DNA of 58,640 nucleotides from an uncultured Bartonella sp. (GCF_945285465.1 NZ_CALYQK010000007.1:1-58640), one strand, 5' to 3'; positions 10,348 to 20,901 are shown, counted from the stretch's first letter. Notes: generated by a model from the sequence alone, not told the origin. Numbers and translations: made by a program.

Positions 10348-10926
10348 ATGTTTTTGACAGCCCTTGACGGTCTGGTTATTGTTGTAATCCTTTTTTCGGC
10401 CTTTCTTGCTATGGTGCGTGGTTTTTCACGTGAAGTTTTGTCTTTGGCATCATGGATTATTGCTGCTTTGGCGGCAATTTTTCTCTATAAAAATATTCTG
10501 CCCTTTGTCGAAACCTATCTTTCCAATAAAACGGTAGCGTTAATCGCCAGTTTGGCGATTATTTTTATTGTTGTTTTCATCATCGTTTCTGTCATAACAA
10601 TGAAGATTGCCGATGTCATTATCGATAGCCGTATTGGTGCTCTTGACCGTACGATAGGATTTGTTTTTGGTGTTGTTCGCGGTCTTTTCATCATGGTTAT
10701 AGCTATGCTGCTCATCAACCAGCTTATAAAACCGGACGAACAGGCTCCATGGCTGAAAGACGCCAAATCGAAGCCAATGCTTGATTCTTTAAGCACAAAA
10801 ATATGGGATTTGTTACCAAAAGATCCTGATTGGATTTTCGATAAAGCTTCAAGTTTTCTCAAAAAAGATGAAGCGGGCAATAGTGAAAATAGTAGCGGAG
10901 AAAATCCCGCACAAGCGGGTGATTAG
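10348..10926 (+). CDS. cvpA: CvpA family protein
   Basis: Four predicted TM segments, REVLSLASWIIAALAA; directly upstream of purF. Confidence 0.88.
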   Translation: MFLTALDGLVIVVILFSAFLAMVRGFSREVLSLASWIIAALAAIFLYKNILPFVETYLSNKTVALIASLAIIFIVVFIIVSVITMKIADVIIDSRIGALDRTIGFVFGVVRGLFIMVIAMLLINQLIKPDEQAPWLKDAKSKPMLDSLSTKIWDLLPKDPDWIFDKASSFLKKDEAGNSENSSGENPAQAGD

Positions 10927-10983
10927 ATGAGGCACCGACAATTCATTTTTTGTACTGACAAACGTTCTTAATATCTCTGCAGG

Positions 10984-12498
10984 ATGGCTAATATGACAAT
11001 GGCTAATATGACAAAAGAGGTCTCTTCTCAACAAAGTTTTTCTCTTGACGACGATACATTGCACGAGGAATGCGGGGTTTTTGGAATTTTAGGACACAAT
11101 GATGCGGCAACATTAACAGCTCTCGGTCTTCATGCATTGCAGCATCGCGGACAGGAAGCAGCCGGAATAGTGTCTTATGATGGAACAATATTTCATCAAG
11201 AAAAACATATGGGACTTGTAGGTGACCATTATACCAATCCACAGACTTTAGCCAATCTTCCCGGTGACAGGGCAATTGGCCACACACGTTATTCGACAAC
11301 CGGCGAAACAGCGTTACGCAATGTTCAGCCGCTTTTTGCCGAACTTGAAGTAGGCGGTATAGCTATTGCCCATAATGGCAATCTCACCAACGGGCTGACA
11401 TTGCGCCGCCAACTCATCGCTTCCGGGGCTATTTGTCAATCAACTTCCGATTCAGAAGTTGTTCTTCACCTTATTGCGCGTTCGCGTCATGTTTCATCAT
11501 CAGAGCGGTTTGTTGACGCCATTCACCAGATCGAAGGTGGTTTTGCTATGATCGCTCTTACCCGCTCGAAGCTGATTGCTGCCCGCGACCCGGTGGGTAT
11601 CAGACCACTCGTCATGGGAGAGCTTGATGGCAAACCGATTTTCTGTTCCGAAACATGTGCACTTGATATTATCGGTGCCAAATATATCCGTGATGTTGAA
11701 AATGGCGAGGTGATTATTTGCCAACTCCAGAAAAATGGCGAAATCACGATCAAAAGCATTAAGCCAAAATCTCCCAAACCAGAAAAGCTGTGCCTTTTTG
11801 AATATGTCTATTTTGCCCGTCCCGATTCCATCATCGGTGGCCGCAGCGTTTATAATGCGCGCAAAAATATGGGCATTTATCTGGCAAAAGAAGCTCCTTG
11901 TGATGCCGATGTCATTGTACCGGTTCCCGACGGCGGCACGCCGGCAGCAATAGGATATGCCCAACAAAGCGGAATTCCCTTTGAACTTGGTATTATTCGT
12001 AACCATTACATCGGGCGGACATTTATTGAGCCGACACAACAAATTCGTGCTTTTGGTGTCAAGCTCAAACATTCGGCAAACCGCCCGGTAATCGAAGGAA
12101 AACGCGTCGCATTGGTTGACGATTCGATTGTGCGAGGCACAACATCAATCAAAATTGTCCAGATGTTGCGCGATGCGGGTGCGAGGGAAGTTCATATCCG
12201 TGTTGCAAGTCCGATGATCTATTATCCCGATTTTTATGGCATCGATACGCCCGAGGCGGCAAAACTGTTGGCCAATCAATATCCAGATTTGCAATCCATG
12301 TGTAACTTTATTGGCGCCGATTCACTCCAATTCCTGTCGCTTGACGGCCTTTACATGGCTGTTGGTGGATCGGTGCGAAATAATGATGATCCGCAATTTA
12401 CCGACCATTATTTTTCGGGCAATTATCCGACGCGCCTCGTCGATCAGGAAAATACCAATAAGGTACATAAATTATCCGTTTTAAGCTGTAGCCGCTAA
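10984..12498 (+). CDS. purF: Amidophosphoribosyltransferase
   Basis: CGVFGILGH N-terminus, HRGQEAAGI, GHTRYSTTG, VALVDDSIVRGTTS. Confidence 0.97.
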   Translation: MANMTMANMTKEVSSQQSFSLDDDTLHEECGVFGILGHNDAATLTALGLHALQHRGQEAAGIVSYDGTIFHQEKHMGLVGDHYTNPQTLANLPGDRAIGHTRYSTTGETALRNVQPLFAELEVGGIAIAHNGNLTNGLTLRRQLIASGAICQSTSDSEVVLHLIARSRHVSSSERFVDAIHQIEGGFAMIALTRSKLIAARDPVGIRPLVMGELDGKPIFCSETCALDIIGAKYIRDVENGEVIICQLQKNGEITIKSIKPKSPKPEKLCLFEYVYFARPDSIIGGRSVYNARKNMGIYLAKEAPCDADVIVPVPDGGTPAAIGYAQQSGIPFELGIIRNHYIGRTFIEPTQQIRAFGVKLKHSANRPVIEGKRVALVDDSIVRGTTSIKIVQMLRDAGAREVHIRVASPMIYYPDFYGIDTPEAAKLLANQYPDLQSMCNFIGADSLQFLSLDGLYMAVGGSVRNNDDPQFTDHYFSGNYPTRLVDQENTNKVHKLSVLSCSR

Positions 12499-13250
12499 TG
12501 CAATTATCTTCATCATTCGATTTAACCGGCCGCATTGCACTCGTAACAGGCGCTTCACGCGGAATTGGCTATCATCTGTCGCTGGAACTCGCCAAACGCG
12601 GTGCTCACATTATTGCCGTTGCCCGCACTGTTGGCGGTCTGGAAGAACTTGATGACGAAATTGTCAAATGTGGATCAAGCACCACTTTAGTCCCGCTCGA
12701 TCTTCATGATATGGATGCAATTGACCGTCTTGGCAATGCAATTCATCAACGTTGGCAGAAACTCGACATATTGGTGGCCAATGCCGGAGTGCTTGGAACG
12801 ATCGCCCCTGTTGCCCATGTCGAAGCAAAAACATTTGAAGATGTTTTCAAAATTAATGTGGTCAGTCAGTGGCGGCTGATTCGTACGGTAGAACCCCTTA
12901 TGCGGCAATCAGATTGCGCCAGAGCCATTCTTGTTTCATCCGGCATTGTTCATAAACCGCGGGCATTCTGGGGCACATATGCCGCATCGAAAGCCGCTTT
13001 TGAAGTTCTGGGGCGTTGTTGGGCCGACGAACTGAAAAACACCACGGTCAAAGTAAATATGGCCAGCCCCGGAGCAACACGCACGGCCATGCGTGCGCAA
13101 GCTATGCCCGGAGAAGATCCGGAAACCTTGCCAACAGCACAAGAAATAGCGCAAAAAATTGCAATTCTTGCCTCTCCCGAACTAGCCAAGACAGGCGGCT
13201 TTTTTGATGCACGCAAAAACCGGTTTCTTGACTATCATATTCGCGACTAA
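12498..13250 (+). CDS. SDR family NAD(P)-dependent oxidoreductase
   Basis: TGASRGIG, NAGVLG, YAASKAA; TAATG overlap with purF. Confidence 0.9.
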   Translation: MQLSSSFDLTGRIALVTGASRGIGYHLSLELAKRGAHIIAVARTVGGLEELDDEIVKCGSSTTLVPLDLHDMDAIDRLGNAIHQRWQKLDILVANAGVLGTIAPVAHVEAKTFEDVFKINVVSQWRLIRTVEPLMRQSDCARAILVSSGIVHKPRAFWGTYAASKAAFEVLGRCWADELKNTTVKVNMASPGATRTAMRAQAMPGEDPETLPTAQEIAQKIAILASPELAKTGGFFDARKNRFLDYHIRD

Positions 13251-13577
13251 TCACGTTATTTTTTGATTTTTCTGTGACACAATATTAAGTTGGCGGTTTC
13301 TGTCAAAACTATGCGTCAAAAATCAACAAACAATTATTTCAAACAATCGGACTCATCAACAAAGTCGCTGATTTTATTTTAGTTAAGATTGACGGACAGA
13401 CGCTACGATAAGCCGTAATGAACTGATTTGAATGTCCCATAAGCGTGGATTCTTCAATGTCAAAAAACATAATTGCAACGGAAAAAGACGGTTGCCCGCT
13501 TATGCATCTGAATGACGGCTTGTCTTTGCATTGTTTGGCACTCCTTTGACAGATGCGCTGATGCAATTTGTTCAGCT

Positions 13578-13794
13578 AATGGAAGTGTCAGCAGTTCTTT
13601 GCAAAATAATGATCAAAAACCTTGATTCCGGTTTGTATAATGGTTTTGGCGATAAGACAAAGTTACAAATATCAAACTGTCGTCACTCTTTAAACGGTGT
13701 TCATTGGGTTTTGGTGTGTCGTGCGCGAATACTCGGCATGTGATGCGATGGTGGTTTTGGTTTTAATGAGAACAGCAGGATAAAACGAGATCAA
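13578..13794 (+). repeat. Direct repeat copy A (~217 bp)
   Basis: Matches 16685-16904 at roughly 90% by eye, e.g. identical gataagacaaagttacaaatatcaaactgtc and tcggcatgtgatgcgatggtggttttggtttta. Confidence 0.93.
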
Positions 13795-14172
13795 TTAAAT
13801 AAATTCTTTCGTTGTGTCTTTCGTGAGACGACAGTTGCTAAATAGTCCTGACATGTGGATACGCCCCATAAACGAGGAAAATCAGACAGAACAGTCGTGC
13901 AGTAATAACGAGAAAAAACTCTCAGCATAAGCTGAAAAACCAGTTGATCCATACAAACAACAAAAACTACATTTTTTAAGAGCTTAAAAGTAAATCCGAC
14001 GGCTGGAATCGTCACCCCTGTTACATCGGGCGATCGCATATATCTTAAATGAGAAAAGCAGGTGCGTTGTTCAAAAGCACCGAATGTATCGTTCTTTAGG
14101 TTGTTATCCGAAATTCAATATTGTTTACATTTTAGGATTTTATAACAAAATAAGACGGATATTGTCAGAAAC

Positions 14173-14697
14173 TTAGTTTAGATCAGGCAATGACTGAGAA
14201 ACACTAAACTTCCTAAATTCATCATACAACTCTTTTGCTCTTTGCAATCTATCTGCGTCCGCCTTTTCTGGCTTGCGGCGTGCTGTTTCTTTCCACGGAT
14301 CGCTAATCCCTTCTTTCGACAGAAAAACTGCTGTCGCGGTCAACTCTAACTCAATAGCATCTGAATTAGCAGCGAAGCTAACAAATTGATTTATTGAAGC
14401 ATCCTTATGTTTAGCTACATCATTATCCTGATTTATTGTTTTATAAATTGAATACACCCCTCCCCAATTTGCGACTTTTTCTTCTTCGCCAATAAAATCC
14501 AATAATGCTGCTTCTTTGGCAGCATGTGCTAGCTCGTCACTGTATGGGCAATAATGTTTATAAACAAAAGAAAATTCATCCTCTAGACCCATTGCAGTCA
14601 GAAGATATACGATTTTTTGAAATCTCGTGCGGCCGACAATTTCGCCACCAGCATAACAGACGATTTCAGCAATCCTTTTATATCTTTCATCGGACAT
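14173..14697 (-). CDS. YwgA/Panacea(DUF4065)-like protein, partner of the HD-domain gene
   Basis: N-terminal pattern RTRFQKIVYLL...FSFVYKHYCPYSDEL resembles the LQK-LLY...Y-GPYS pattern of YwgA/DUF4065 proteins; start overlaps the stop of the HD gene. Confidence 0.6.
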   Translation of the reverse strand: MSDERYKRIAEIVCYAGGEIVGRTRFQKIVYLLTAMGLEDEFSFVYKHYCPYSDELAHAAKEAALLDFIGEEEKVANWGGVYSIYKTINQDNDVAKHKDASINQFVSFAANSDAIELELTATAVFLSKEGISDPWKETARRKPEKADADRLQRAKELYDEFRKFSVSQSLPDLN

Positions 14698-15979
14698 TTT
14701 TAATCTCCTGCGCTACTATTGTTTCCACAGCTTTTCTTGCATCAACTTCATCTTTATCCGTATAAACACGTAGCAACTTATACGTTTTCAATGCTGAAAC
14801 AACATTAGAGCGTTCCTTTAAATCAACAAGTTCACCCGTCTCTGTTTTGATATTGATACGATCTAAAGGCCCTTTTGATTCAATTCCGGACTTGTACGGA
14901 TTTCTTTCAACATTGTCGATTAAAATTTTACGACAATCTTTTTCATTTTCATTTTTCCAATCCTTTATTTTCACTTGAATTGCAACGCAACATCTGTCAA
15001 CCTTTTCCAATAATTCATCTTCACCGACATTCTGAAGCTTAAACGCGCGAATAACCTCAATGCGGACATCATAACACTTAAATAATTGGCGTCTTTTCAA
15101 CCGGGATGCGAAATTTGCAATTAATTTATCTTGTGCTTCTGATAACAAACTTAAAGCACCCCATACAACACTATCATCAATATCGAGTAAGGTTTCTATG
15201 TTACCTTGATTTTTTGCAAATTTTATTAGGGGATGGTTCTTGGGTAACCCAATTTCTTTTAAACTGTTTTGATTTGCCAAAGTTACAAGCCGTGTTAGTA
15301 ATTCAACAAAATTTTTTTCCGCTCCGCGCGTTGCTTTATGAAAATAAACCGTAGGATATAATTGAAATAGTCCCAAGACATATGCCTCGGCAGCCGGTAT
15401 CGCCTTTGGACCTAAAACAAATGTTTCTACTGTTCCTGTCGGCTGTTCATCAACTCCGATATTCACACTAGCAACTTCAAAATTTGCTATATGCCACGGA
15501 AAATCAATAGCGGCATGTTGGGTTCCGGTCATCAAACGATCTCGTCGAATATAGTCCAGTCGATCACCATCAAATTGACTAGAAACTACGGCGTGTTGTA
15601 AGGTCTTAACACCATTTTCATTTATTATATCTGCAACATCGTTTACAAAGCCCGATCCCAGCCTTTTGTTTAACACTTCTGCAATAATGCTATTTCTTAT
15701 AAGCTCGTCGCTTACATCTTCATGACTAGCAAGTTTAATGTTAAGCCGTTTTCCGACCTTTTCAAATGCATGACTAAATGCGCCATGTCCAACATCATGA
15801 ACTAAAGCAGCAACTAAAGCTCGATTTTCTATAGAAGGATGCTCATCCTGCGTATGTCTACGAATTATATGCATCAACTGACGCGCAGTATGAAAAACGC
15901 CTAAACTATGAGCAAAACGGAAATGTGTCGCGCCCGGATAAACTAAGTCGGAAAAGCCTAACTGCTTTACCCTTCGCAA
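14687..15979 (-). CDS. HD-domain dNTPase-like phosphohydrolase (YwfO/dGTPase-like); listed ORF begins at TTG and lacks the probable native N-terminus (see finding)
   Basis: FRFAHSLGV, LVHDVGHGAFSHAFE, QFDGDRLDYIRRD motifs; homologous-looking coding continues upstream to 16099 through an amber codon. Confidence 0.82.
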   Translation of the reverse strand: MRRVKQLGFSDLVYPGATHFRFAHSLGVFHTARQLMHIIRRHTQDEHPSIENRALVAALVHDVGHGAFSHAFEKVGKRLNIKLASHEDVSDELIRNSIIAEVLNKRLGSGFVNDVADIINENGVKTLQHAVVSSQFDGDRLDYIRRDRLMTGTQHAAIDFPWHIANFEVASVNIGVDEQPTGTVETFVLGPKAIPAAEAYVLGLFQLYPTVYFHKATRGAEKNFVELLTRLVTLANQNSLKEIGLPKNHPLIKFAKNQGNIETLLDIDDSVVWGALSLLSEAQDKLIANFASRLKRRQLFKCYDVRIEVIRAFKLQNVGEDELLEKVDRCCVAIQVKIKDWKNENEKDCRKILIDNVERNPYKSGIESKGPLDRINIKTETGELVDLKERSNVVSALKTYKLLRVYTDKDEVDARKAVETIVAQEIKNVR

Positions 15980-16684
15980 TCTTTGGAACGGCTCAGTCTG
16001 TATAACTTCCCAAAGGGTGGTTTCGAGTTCGCTGTTGTCGAACTCTATTAAATCATGAAGAGGATCGCGAACTCTCTAAACCACTTTGATCTGCGGCATA
16101 CCATAGAAACTTTCTTAGAAAAAGATATAGAATCATTTTTATTATCATCAATAATACATCATAATTTTAAATAAATGTTAAGCTGAACGTTTCTTCACTA
16201 AATGTATATATTTAAACAATTACGCTAAAATGCAGATAATTTTCCCGTAAAATATATTAGTTAGAATTTTTATCCTGCTCCTTATCGCTATCTGACAAAT
16301 AGTCCTCTCATTGTGTGTTTTGGTCCGATTATTCCTAAGCTTATTCACTTAACAACCTAAGCTGACTAAATTTCAGTATAACGTTTTAATCAATTTGCTC
16401 TTGTTTTGTTATAACCACATCAACGGCATCCTACCCCAGACGAATGAGCCTTGCAGCCGTCCGTGTATCCTATCTTTCATTTTACTAATCACCCTATGAA
16501 AGACAAAATGCATTTTTGCCACAACGCTGCCATTAATTTTCCTCAAAACCACATCATTAGATATAATATTCGATCAAACTTTGATCTGTTTTATGGAGGT
16601 AGAGAAACATTTTTGCGCACTATTTTTATGTTTTGGGTTGCAAATGCATTTTTAAAATTCCAAAAGATGAAATGAAGAGAGCAT

Positions 16685-16904
16685 GAATGAAGTGTCAGCA
16701 ACTCTTTGCAAGATAATGATCAAAAAAACCTTGCATTCCGGTTTGTATAATCGTTCCGGCGATAAGACAAAGTTACAAATATCAAACTGTCCTCACGTAT
16801 TAAATGGTGTTCATTGGATTTTGGTGTCCCGTGCGCGAATATTCGGCATGTGATGCGATGGTGGTTTTGGTTTTATTAAGAACAGCATGATAAAACGGGA
16901 GCAA
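16685..16904 (+). repeat. Direct repeat copy B (~220 bp)
   Basis: Imperfect copy of 13578-13794 in the same orientation. Confidence 0.93.
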
Positions 16905-17311
16905 AGATCAGGCTGCTTTTCTGCATTAGCCGATATTTTTACGTGGTCAGTGCTCTCGAGAGGAAAGTGAAAATTGTCGGTACCACAATTATCGGCGTCG
17001 CGCACCAGCATAATATTGAAGCAAAAAAAGTATAATGCCTGCAAGATAGCCGCACCATCGAAGGGGAAGCTGACAAACTTTGCGCAAGGTAATACCGCGG
17101 CGTTTGCTGGCGAATACGTTTGCAAAAGTAAAAATTGCTAACCGCAACCAAACCTATAAAGGTGATCTCACAGTTTGCGTCTTTGGTAACAATAACGAAT
17201 TATCACCCACACTCACCATGACATTATCGCCAATTATCAAACATTAGCATCAAAACCTATAACGCCAACGAAGTAAAATCCGATAGTACCCGAAAAACTA
17301 CCCACTTCCAG

Positions 17312-18163
17312 CTAATTTGGTGTCGTATCGTCATCAAGAGGAATCTTTGATTGTTTTGTTGCTTCTAGCTTGGCGCGCTTTCGATAAGCCATAAGACTGA
17401 AAGGCAGAAAAACCATGTAACCGACGGCGGTAACAAGCAAAGTTTGCCAGGTATAAGTGGCTAAAAATCCGACATAAATGACAACGACCAGCATTCCCGG
17501 CACAACAACATCACGACGCAGTTGCTGGCCAATGGTTTTTCCGTTCCAGACAGGCAATCGGCTGATCAACAAAAAAGCAATAATGACTGTATATAAGCTA
17601 AATACCAGCGCCCAGCCTGCCCCCGGTTCAAGCCCCAAACAACCGAGATAGATTGGCAATAAAACCAGCAATGCTCCGGCCGGAGCTGGCACACCAACAA
17701 AGTAATCTTTCTGCCAACGAGGAATACGCTCGTTCTCGAGCATAACGTTGAAACGGGCAAGCCGTAGACAACAGGCTATACAATAAACGAGGGCGGCAAC
17801 CCAACCGACCTGATGTGCCTGATTGAGCAAATAGGAATAAACGATTAATGCCGGTGCGACACCAAAGTTGACAACATCGGCAAGCGAATCCATTTGCGCA
17901 CCGAAAGGTGAGCTCCCGCCAATGAGCCGTGCCAAACGCCCGTCTACACCGTCAAGAACGGCCGCCAGCAACACCATTAAAATTGCTGTTTCAAAACGTT
18001 GCTCAAATGCCAAACGAATGCTGCTCACCCCTGCGCATATTGCTAAAATCGTAATGACATTTGGAAGAACAAAACGCATCGAAATCAACGACCGGCGTCG
18101 TTGAGATTCATCATTTTTGTGCCCCTCGGGGTCAAACGAGGAAAAAGGTGAAGAACTCTCCAT
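17312..18163 (-). CDS. pssA: CDP-diacylglycerol--serine O-phosphatidyltransferase
   Basis: CDP-alcohol phosphatidyltransferase motif DGVDGRLARLIGGSSPFGAQMDSLADVVNFG. Confidence 0.95.
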   Translation of the reverse strand: MESSSPFSSFDPEGHKNDESQRRRSLISMRFVLPNVITILAICAGVSSIRLAFEQRFETAILMVLLAAVLDGVDGRLARLIGGSSPFGAQMDSLADVVNFGVAPALIVYSYLLNQAHQVGWVAALVYCIACCLRLARFNVMLENERIPRWQKDYFVGVPAPAGALLVLLPIYLGCLGLEPGAGWALVFSLYTVIIAFLLISRLPVWNGKTIGQQLRRDVVVPGMLVVVIYVGFLATYTWQTLLVTAVGYMVFLPFSLMAYRKRAKLEATKQSKIPLDDDTTPN

Positions 18164-18170
18164 TAAAAAT

Positions 18171-18884
18171 CTAATCCAGTCTAAAATCTGTTATCGTCGC
18201 GCTCTTGTCGAAGGAAGCAAAAACAGTTTCACCGGCAATAGCCTTCTGACCGATTGCCACCCGCAATTTTACATGAGACGGCAGATAAACATCAAGTCTT
18301 GAACCAAAACGAATAAGCCCGAAACGCTTACCAGCAACGACCGGTTCATTTTCCTTGACCCAGCATACTATTCTTCTCGCGACAAGACCAGCAACTTGTA
18401 CCACACCAATATCACCATGCGCCGTTTCAATGACAACGCTGTTCCTTTCATTGTAGTCGCTTGCTTTATCGAGTTCGGCATTACCGAATTTTCCCGGCCG
18501 GTAGACTATCGAGCGCACTGTGCCATCCATCGGTATCCGGTTGATATGGCACGAGAATATATCCATAAACACCGACACACGTATCATTTCTTCAGTACCT
18601 AGCCCCAATTCTTGTGGCGGCACGAAAAGTCCCACAAATGATATGCGTCCATCTGCCGGACTCATTACAAGATTTTTATCAATCGGGGTCACACGTTCCG
18701 GATCACGAAAAAAATAGATGCACCATATTGTCAGCACCAGCCCGAACCAAAAAAGCGGATTCCATATCCAACCCAGAATTAGCGAAAGGATAAAAAAACC
18801 GACGATAAATGGGTACCCTTCCTTATGGATAGGGGCAAAACCATTACGAACGGATCTTACAATACTCATACGCATTTGCCCCAT
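18171..18884 (-). CDS. psd: Phosphatidylserine decarboxylase proenzyme
   Basis: [30 protein letters not shown] (serine cleavage region); adjacent to pssA. Confidence 0.95.
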   Translation of the reverse strand: MGQMRMSIVRSVRNGFAPIHKEGYPFIVGFFILSLILGWIWNPLFWFGLVLTIWCIYFFRDPERVTPIDKNLVMSPADGRISFVGLFVPPQELGLGTEEMIRVSVFMDIFSCHINRIPMDGTVRSIVYRPGKFGNAELDKASDYNERNSVVIETAHGDIGVVQVAGLVARRIVCWVKENEPVVAGKRFGLIRFGSRLDVYLPSHVKLRVAIGQKAIAGETVFASFDKSATITDFRLD

Positions 18885-18986
18885 TTTTCCTTATTAAGTA
18901 CCATACAGTTTTCTCCGAATTTGGTATCTATTTATCCAATCAATAAGCGAAAAGCGATAGCTTGTTTCACAAACTCAACAACATGC

Positions 18987-20870
18987 CTATACGCGTCGCG
19001 GAACAATACCCAGTTTATCTTCCTCGCGAATTTTACGCAGTTGTTCTTCGGCCTTTGAAACTTCGAGTTGCTTATTCCACATTGACGCATAAAGGCCATT
19101 TTTTTCAAGAAGTTCTTGATGCTTGCCACGTTCAACAATTCGCCCGTTTTTTAACACGAGAATTTCATCTGCACCGATAACCGTCGATAATCTATGGGCA
19201 ATAACCAGCGTTGTGCGCCCGCGGCTTACAACATCTAGTGCGTGCTGGATTTCGAGTTCTGTTGCGGTGTCTAGTGCCGATGTAGCCTCGTCCAGTATCA
19301 GAATTGGTGGTGCCTTCAAAATTGTGCGGGCAATAGCGACCCGTTGTTTCTCTCCGCCTGAAAGCTTCAAACCGCGTTCTCCGACCATTGATTGATAGCC
19401 ATCGGGCAATTGATTGATAAAACTGCCAATCTGCGCCATTTCCGCTGCTTTTTTTACTTCTTCATCCGTTGCGTCAGGACGACCATAACGAATATTATAG
19501 GCGATCGTATCATTAAAAAGCACCGTATCCTGAGGCACCATGCCTATCGCATCGCGCAAACTTTTTTGTGTAACCGAACGGATGTCTTGTCCGTCTATGG
19601 TTATTGACCCTTTCTGGACATCGTAGAAGCGGAAAAGAAGTCGCGAAATTGTCGATTTTCCGGCACCGGATGGCCCCACAATAGCGACTGTTTGTCCGGC
19701 TGGTACACAAAAATCAATATCTTTTAAAATCTGCCGGTTTTTGTCATAGGAAAATTCGACATGATTAAAGCGGATTTCACCTTTTTTAACGACAAGTTTT
19801 TTGGCTCCCGGAGCATCTTGTATTTCCTGTTTAACATCAAGAAGATCAAACATAGATTCAATATCTGTAAGCCCTTGGCGAACCTCGCGATAGATAGACC
19901 CAATAAAATTCAATGGTATCGAAAGTTGCATCAATAACGCATTGATAAAAACAAAATCGCCAAGATTTTGTGTGCCATTGAGCACCTCATGCGCCGACAT
20001 AAGCATCATACATGTCATGCCGATACCGAAAATAACAGCTTGTCCGAAATTAAGCCAGCCAAGCGATATCCATGTTTTTATCGCCGCTTTTTCATAGCCT
20101 GCCATGGATTCATCAAAACGCTTGGCTTCCAAGGCTTCGTTTCCGAAATATTTCACTGTTTCAAAATTCAGCAGCGAATCAATTGCCCGTGTGTTTGCTT
20201 CCGTATCCGATGCATTCATCTGACGACGAATTGAAATCCGCCAGTCGCTCGCTTTAATGGTAAACCACGTATAAAGAGCAACAGTCACTGCGACAACGCC
20301 CATGTATCGCCAGCCATAGCTGACGTAGAGCACGAAAGCCGTCAAGGCAAATTCCAGTATAGTCGGGGCGGTGTTGAGAATGGAAAAGCGGACAATTGCT
20401 TCTATGCCTTTTGTCCCGCGTTCAATCACACGCGATAGCCCGCCGGTACGCCGCTCAAGATGGAACCTCAAAGACAGCTCATGCATGTGGACAAATGTCT
20501 GGTATGCCAACCGGCGCACGGCATGTTGACCGACCGTCGCAAATAAAGAATCACGAAGCTGGTTAAGCCCGGCTTGCAAAATACGCGCCACATTATAGGA
20601 TAGCACCATCATTACCGGTGCTGCAAAAAAAGCCGGAAGCCAGGCGGGCGGCGTATAGTTCACATTAAGCGCATTAGTGGCATATTTAAAGAAGTACGGT
20701 ACTGAAATAAGCACCAATTTGGCAAGGATCAGATAGAATAGTGCCCATAAAACGCGTAATTTCAAGTCTGGCCGGTCTGAAGGCCACATATAAGGCCACA
20801 GATTGAATATCGTGCGCAACGTATTGCCAGACTCGGCCGAAACAGTTTTGGATTTTTTTGCCAGCGTCAT
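18987..20870 (-). CDS. Atm1/HMT1-type ABC transporter ATP-binding/permease protein
   Basis: VGPSGAGKSTISRLLFRFYDV, LSGGEKQRVAIARTIL, six-TM exporter domain; start trimmed to MTLAKKS (ORF track begins 20924). Confidence 0.9.
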   Translation of the reverse strand: MTLAKKSKTVSAESGNTLRTIFNLWPYMWPSDRPDLKLRVLWALFYLILAKLVLISVPYFFKYATNALNVNYTPPAWLPAFFAAPVMMVLSYNVARILQAGLNQLRDSLFATVGQHAVRRLAYQTFVHMHELSLRFHLERRTGGLSRVIERGTKGIEAIVRFSILNTAPTILEFALTAFVLYVSYGWRYMGVVAVTVALYTWFTIKASDWRISIRRQMNASDTEANTRAIDSLLNFETVKYFGNEALEAKRFDESMAGYEKAAIKTWISLGWLNFGQAVIFGIGMTCMMLMSAHEVLNGTQNLGDFVFINALLMQLSIPLNFIGSIYREVRQGLTDIESMFDLLDVKQEIQDAPGAKKLVVKKGEIRFNHVEFSYDKNRQILKDIDFCVPAGQTVAIVGPSGAGKSTISRLLFRFYDVQKGSITIDGQDIRSVTQKSLRDAIGMVPQDTVLFNDTIAYNIRYGRPDATDEEVKKAAEMAQIGSFINQLPDGYQSMVGERGLKLSGGEKQRVAIARTILKAPPILILDEATSALDTATELEIQHALDVVSRGRTTLVIAHRLSTVIGADEILVLKNGRIVERGKHQELLEKNGLYASMWNKQLEVSKAEEQLRKIREEDKLGIVPRRV

Positions 20871-20901
20871 TTTTCCTTCAGACCATTTTGAGCAATTTTT
20901 A

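Noticed and set aside
13531-13743. 70-aa ORF overlapping repeat copy A
   Set aside because: Copy B carries indels in the matching stretch, so the frame is not preserved; likely not coding.
16451-16675. 74-aa plus-strand ORF between the HD gene and repeat B
   Set aside because: AT-rich, no family features and no clear ribosome-binding site.
16811-17151. Minus-strand ORFs of 104 and 70 aa downstream of repeat copy B
   Set aside because: Overlapping frames, no recognisable motif or convincing start; treated as degraded sequence.
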